Shown here: one piece after another, positions 59,834-64,000 of the stretch
Layout of the letters: every line of letters starts with the position of its first letter
Numbering within the stretch: the stretch's first letter is position 1
From: Paragordius varius
Lineage: Eukaryota > Nematomorpha
DNA length: 64,000 nt
Reading direction: 5' to 3'
NCBI GenBank assembly: GCA_964247055.1
Contig: OZ176051.1
Location: 13,206,001 to 13,270,000, forward strand
The notes under the pieces: generated by a model
Databases searched by the model: none
Told to the model about the DNA's origin: nothing
The model's input: the letters and a program-made list of their open reading frames with translations, nothing else
Translations under genes and position numbers: made by a program

Positions 59834-60545
59834 TATTTCAGGATATTGTTTGTGGATACTGTATGTATTTATATATTTTAATAAGATATCTAGCTTTTGG
59901 AAAAAATATTTTATATTTAACATAATGTGCGCTAATTTTATCATTTTACGATATCGAGATATACCGCAAAATGCAAATAACTTTTTTATATAACTCGTAA
60001 GCTTCAAAGCCAAAAGTACCAAGCCAACAAATATATTTGTCAATCTAAATATATATTAATCAGATTATTTTTTCTGTCCGCAGTGTTACAAGAGTGTGGA
60101 GGAACTGATGAACCAATATATTAAAGTTGTTTTCGGTGCTTTAAAACTTAGATATACGATTATAACTGAAAAAATCTCCGTATTTTGTGAAAAAATCGCC
60201 TTAAAGATATTATTTTTAAAAATTATAATTCACTGGCGGGACGGAACAGAGGGGTGAAATCAAAAAAATGGCCTATGAACCTCTGTGCATTTACAAATTT
60301 TTTTTTGAAATATTGAGCGGCTTTTACATGTAGTTTATGATATATTTTAGTAATATTTTTGGAATTAAGCATTTTGTCATTTTGGTTTCACCAAAAAATT
60401 TGTTTTCGCGCAAAATGAACTTTCTTAAATCACTCGTAAAGGCCACAATTAAAAGCTCCCTAATCCTGATACATTGTTCTGTCAAAATATATATATTTCA
60501 TCAGATTATTTTTTGTGGACACTGTGTTATAATAGCTCTTCTATC
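59834..60545. mobile_element. Fragments of the TGTGTCC foldback family
   Basis: Two successive right-end fragments. 59834-60095 contains the block ATGTGCGCTAATTTTATCAT and ends CTGTCCGCAGTGTTA. About 60300-60530 contains GGAATTAAGCATTTTGTC and ends TTGTGGACACTGTGTTA. Both match the right half of 52684-54437. Confidence 0.6.
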
Positions 60546-61734
60546 GACTTACATTGTGAATATGTAGGTTAATTATTGCATCGGAATCCAGTTCGGATTG
60601 CGACATACAAGTGCGGCTTGTGACGGCCGAATAAATGATTATTTTGTTTAAAGGGTCACATATATTGCATACAAATTTTCAAGTTTCATATGCAGATACT
60701 TATCTAAATCAGTACACCTACATTTTTCCGATTATATGCAAATGAATATCTTTTAAAAAAACAGATATTCCCTATGTCTTTTAACAAATTCATTTTTATT
60801 ATGCCCCCTCATTTTAAATTAAGACAAAAAATTCAGGACATATGTAATTCTCAAACATTGTTTACCTGTTTCAGATAAAAAAATCTTATATTTTTTACAG
60901 TTTTATGACTTCTGGAGTAAATTGGGACAGCTACAAAACACGATCAAACTAAACAGCGATTTAAAATCAAATAATATCAAGATTTGCTGGCAAAATTAAT
61001 GAAATGTTTCTAAAATTATTTATTTACATTTGTTAACCATAATATACATTTATTTGCCTATAATATTGGCGATTTAATTAAAAATTAGGGGAAAAAATGA
61101 CGACGAATAAGTTTGAGATGTACATTCTATAAAATTTTTTTGTATTATGCGCCTTAAAGGCTAACATATTTTTAAATTCGGCCTGACACCTATTTTTTTG
61201 CGATATTCAAATTTCCATTCGCTTTAAGATAACTCCAAAAGATTATGATGAATTAAAATGTATTTTTAAAAAATTAAGAATAATTTTAATAAATTACGAA
61301 TTAAATAAAAGGCTATTACATTAAATTTAAATTATATATAAAATTTTTAGCTTTTAATTATATTAAACTCATTGACTGTAATTTTATGAACAGTTGCCAG
61401 ATCATAGTGTATACCGGTTTAAGAAAAGAAGTCAGCGGAAAAATCGGAAAAAATTGACACCAAAACTATTATATTTTTCTGACATTAAACGACAAACACA
61501 CACGAGTTGAGTTTGCCAAAAACTACCTCTCATATTTTTATAGTTGGTGATCATTTCATATTTTGTGCCTGAAAAGAACATTTGCGGGGGAATCGCTTTT
61601 CTTAACCATCTGAAGATAAAAGCTGTTAAATTAATTTGCGTGTAAAAAAATTTGTGGGGATTATATCGATTGAAATATGGATCCTTTACGCTCTGGTAGA
61701 CCACACAATTAGAAGATGATTAGGTGCAAAAGTT
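60546..61734. other. Intergenic, no gene recognised
   Basis: An open stretch on the - strand at 61432-61704 has no recognisable domain and no splice support. The rest is AT-rich without a signal. Confidence 0.4.
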
Positions 61735-62450
61735 ATTAGGTAAGACCCAATTAAAACTCAGTGTGACAGAAGCATTACATGTATCACAAAAAAACATTCA
61801 GTAGACATCTACAAATATAGGAAAAACTAATATATTAATGGATGCACAATTTGACTGAATGTCAAGCAAAACTCGGGAAACTGTATCTTGCATTGAACTT
61901 CAGTAACGAATCGTGATGGCTTATTAGAAGTGGCTATATCTTAAAATTTAGAGCCAAAAATATTGTGGCTTTGACCGTGTCAATACTTTTCCTTAACAAC
62001 AAAACCAAATAGCTTTGAGAAAACTATTATGTGTTTGTTAGGACCAGGGCGGTATTGTGCATCAAGGACTTGCTAAAACATCAATACACAGTGCTATCAC
62101 CTACAATGATTAATTAAAACCATGCATTAATGAAAAAACAACCGGAATAAGCCAGAAGATTTGCAATTAGAGTTCGCAACAAGAATATGTTTTCAGTATC
62201 AAGATTAGTAAAAACTACCGCAAAATCGTAATGAGTATTTTTTCCATATGCGTCATTTCCTGACTTATCGCCATCTGATTATTACCTCTTACAATGGAGA
62301 CGTTTGCAGAGCATGTAATAATTCGTAAGACATTCAAAAATGGCTAAAACGGTTTGCCGCAAAAGCCAGTCAGTTTTTTGTCATGATATAATACATGAAT
62401 TGACGAAGTGTGTAAAAGCCAATGGACAATAATTATGTTAAAATAAATAA
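61735..62450 (+). pseudogene. Decayed mariner transposase
   Basis: Scattered pieces of a mariner transposase on the + strand. They include a helix-turn-helix-like LSVTEALHVSQKNIQ (about 61757), RIVMAY-stop-KWLYL (about 61910, family HRIVTGDEKWIY), SRLVKT (about 62200, family HVSRLVKT) and FPDLSPSDYYLLQW (about 62262, family YSPDLAPSDYYLF, which carries a catalytic Asp). Several stops and frame changes make it inactive; the first catalytic Asp region is disrupted. Terminal repeats were not located. Confidence 0.75.
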
Positions 62451-62713
62451 TTTTCCCTTTATTGCGTATTTTTTACTAATAAACCGGTAAAGAAATATGA
62501 ATACACCTGTTATTTATTAAATCCCTGTTTAAATAATTATGATATATCAAGTTTAAATTGCTAAAGAATAAAATGGTTAGTTTTCATTTTTAAGCTTAAA
62601 GTTTAATATTTAATCCAAACATTGATACTATCATTGTGATTAATTATATTTAATTCTTTGACGTGGTAACAAAGTTTTTATCAATTATTAGCTAAATAAT
62701 ATATGCTTTATCA

Positions 62714-62719
62714 TTTATT
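62714..62719 (-). promoter_or_regulatory. Poly(A) signal of the serpin gene
   Basis: AATAAA on the - strand, about 97 bp after the serpin stop codon. Confidence 0.55.
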
Positions 62720-62815
62720 TTACTAACATTTATATTTTGATTCATGGTATATATAAATCTGATCACACAATTAAGTTAAAAACCCAAATATATATAATAT
62801 TATAAGCTGAAGGAA

Positions 62816-63047
62816 TTATTTAGGATCCGAAAATCGCCCTTTAAATACTATAGCGGTTTTGTCTTTAATTAGGTAGTATAGGAAAGGAGTGTTGATGTAG
62901 GTTGGTTCACTAAGGGATCTAAAAGAAAATCCGATGACAGTAACAGCGGCACCTTCTGTACCTTCCTCATTAACCTTAAGTTTCACTTGATGATCGATTT
63001 TACTCAGCGTCAAATTTGCATTTCCTTTTATTACTCGGTTCATGTAC
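62816..63047 (-). CDS. Serpin last exon: hinge, reactive loop and C-terminus
   Basis: Begins after TACATAG with G completing a Glu codon, then YMNRVIKGNANLTLSKIDHQ. It contains the conserved NEEGTE hinge, and its small P14-P10 residues (T-E-G-A-A) indicate an inhibitory rather than a storage-type serpin. Stop at 62816-62818. Confidence 0.93.
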
Positions 63048-64000
63048 CTATGTAGTTAAAGACTTATAATTAATATATATATTATGATGACGCAAATTTC
63101 ACATACAACAGAGGATACCCCTTACGGCTTATATTGACTGATTGTTAAAAAACATTTAATATACGGCGCCTATAAGGTAAAATATTCCTTTAATATGCAC
63201 TTTTCTTCATCTTAAAAATTTTTTCGATGTATGGTTTAAGACGACTTAAAAAAGCCCTATGCAAATATTAAGCCATTACACAAAATGGGTGTTATTTAAC
63301 GGAGTCTAAACGGAATTAAAGTTTCCATATATCGGTTATAAATAACTTTATGCTAAAAAAATGAAAAGTAGGAAACAATGTTATACAAAATGTAAACGGG
63401 CCAACTTAATAAATGGTTGACAATTTAATATTTTTTTCAGGAATAATGTATCCATAATGCATTACTCTTTGTGACAAGTTAACTCCTGACTAAGCGTTTC
63501 CAAAACATTGAGTTTATAATTTATATCCATACGCGGCATTACGAATGTATCAAAGTTAGTAGGGGATACACCATCAAGTTGGTCCAAAAATTTTGGATTT
63601 TCTCCAACCTTTGACTCTAATTCATTTATATCCCTGTTTGTGGGTACGACAAGCACAAATTTGTAATTCTTACTATGGTAGGGTATCACATATATTTCAG
63701 ATCCCAATGTGCCAGAACTAACATGCACAAGTGGAATGGACGAAGCAGAGAGCATATCGATTTCTTTTTCACCGCTTACGCCAAAAAATTTACCTTTGAT
63801 AGTTCTATTATTATTTTAAATATAATATATATAGTTAATGGGAGAATTAAGGAAAACATTTTATCTGCTAAAATATTTTTTTGTGTGGCGTGTCACTGGT
63901 TTATAATAAACAAATAAAATTTTTTTTATATGATGAAGTAAATAAAGCTTACTCGTCAAATTTCTGAGTCCATTTATTTTTAAAATAGAGGGTTGGTGTA
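62816..64000 (-). CDS. Serpin (inhibitory type), 3' part, runs off the window
   Basis: Protease inhibitor that traps its target by inserting the reactive loop into a beta-sheet. Exons on the - strand: 63953-64000 (partial, continues beyond the edge), 63466-63804 and 62816-63047. All junctions are phase 2 with GT/AG borders. Motifs in order: TLYFKNKWTQKFDE (family xAIYFKGxWxxPFD), a V-P-x-L strand region with YVIPYHSKNYKFVLVVP, FVMPRMDINYKLNVLETL, then the hinge KLKVNEEGTEGAAVT and the C-terminal block TPFLYYLIKDKTAIVFKGRF ending SDPK. Counting from the hinge, the scissile bond would be Arg-Ser (FSFR-SLSEP), predicting a trypsin-like target. The N-terminal half, including any signal peptide, is outside the window. 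Confidence 0.93.
63466..63804 (-). CDS. Serpin middle exon
   Basis: Acceptor AATAATAG, then TIKGKFFGVSGEKEIDMLSA, matching the serpin region F-V-NG-x-E-x-V-x-MM. It continues through the PYHSKNYKFVLVVPTN strand and ends CHKE at the donor GA-gtaatg. An in-frame TAA occurs in the intron just after. Confidence 0.9.
63953..64000 (-). CDS. Serpin upstream exon, cut by window edge
   Basis: Only the 3' 48 bases of the exon are present. They encode TLYFKNKWTQKFDE, the serpin shutter-region signature, with donor GA-gtaagc. Confidence 0.85.

Noticed and set aside
61432-61704. 90-codon open frame on the - strand
   Set aside because: No domain, no codon pattern and no splice context; it lies next to the mariner relic but does not resemble transposase.
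63675-63917. Open frame on the + strand overlapping the serpin
   Set aside because: Shadow of the serpin middle exon, with no independent support.

Overview
The window is eukaryotic, very AT-rich and dominated by introns and transposons. Short exons with GT/AG borders, a 29-ankyrin-repeat TRP channel of the NOMPC type, an RTE-like LINE, and many Tc1/mariner-like and hAT-like elements point to an invertebrate, most likely an arthropod. A small crustacean such as a copepod is my guess; the sequence does not prove it. No bacterial-type features, tRNA, rRNA or CRISPR array were seen.

Layout. (1) 1173-28513, + strand: a nearly complete TRPN/NOMPC mechanotransduction-channel gene that I read as 29 coding exons, with a poly(A) signal at 28720. 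Its introns carry a fossil Ty3/Gypsy-type LTR element (3370-6736), several MITEs, and a four-element nest of DNA transposons (11085-15211). (2) 29010-32954, - strand: an RTE-like LINE with endonuclease, reverse transcriptase and a PHD-like zinc finger, bounded by a 15-bp direct repeat and itself interrupted by a MITE built from 21-bp tandem repeats. (3) 34704-38613 and 56256-59833: two copies of a 3.6-3.9 kb palindromic foldback element with TA target duplications and about nine ~110-bp tandem units per arm. (4) 40378-55094, + strand: a small, unrecognised secreted-protein gene that I assembled from four phase-compatible exons plus a tentative last exon. Further foldback and MITE copies lie in its introns. 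(5) 61735-62450, +: a decayed mariner transposase. (6) 62816-64000, - strand: the 3' part of an inhibitory-type serpin gene with a predicted Arg-Ser reactive bond, running off the window edge.

The three host genes show no functional link. The most unusual structures are the foldback elements, whose repeat units are framed by splice-site-like sequences, and the divergent pore of the NOMPC-like channel. Exon borders come from reading GT/AG signals and phase by eye, and comparisons with fly NOMPC are from memory.
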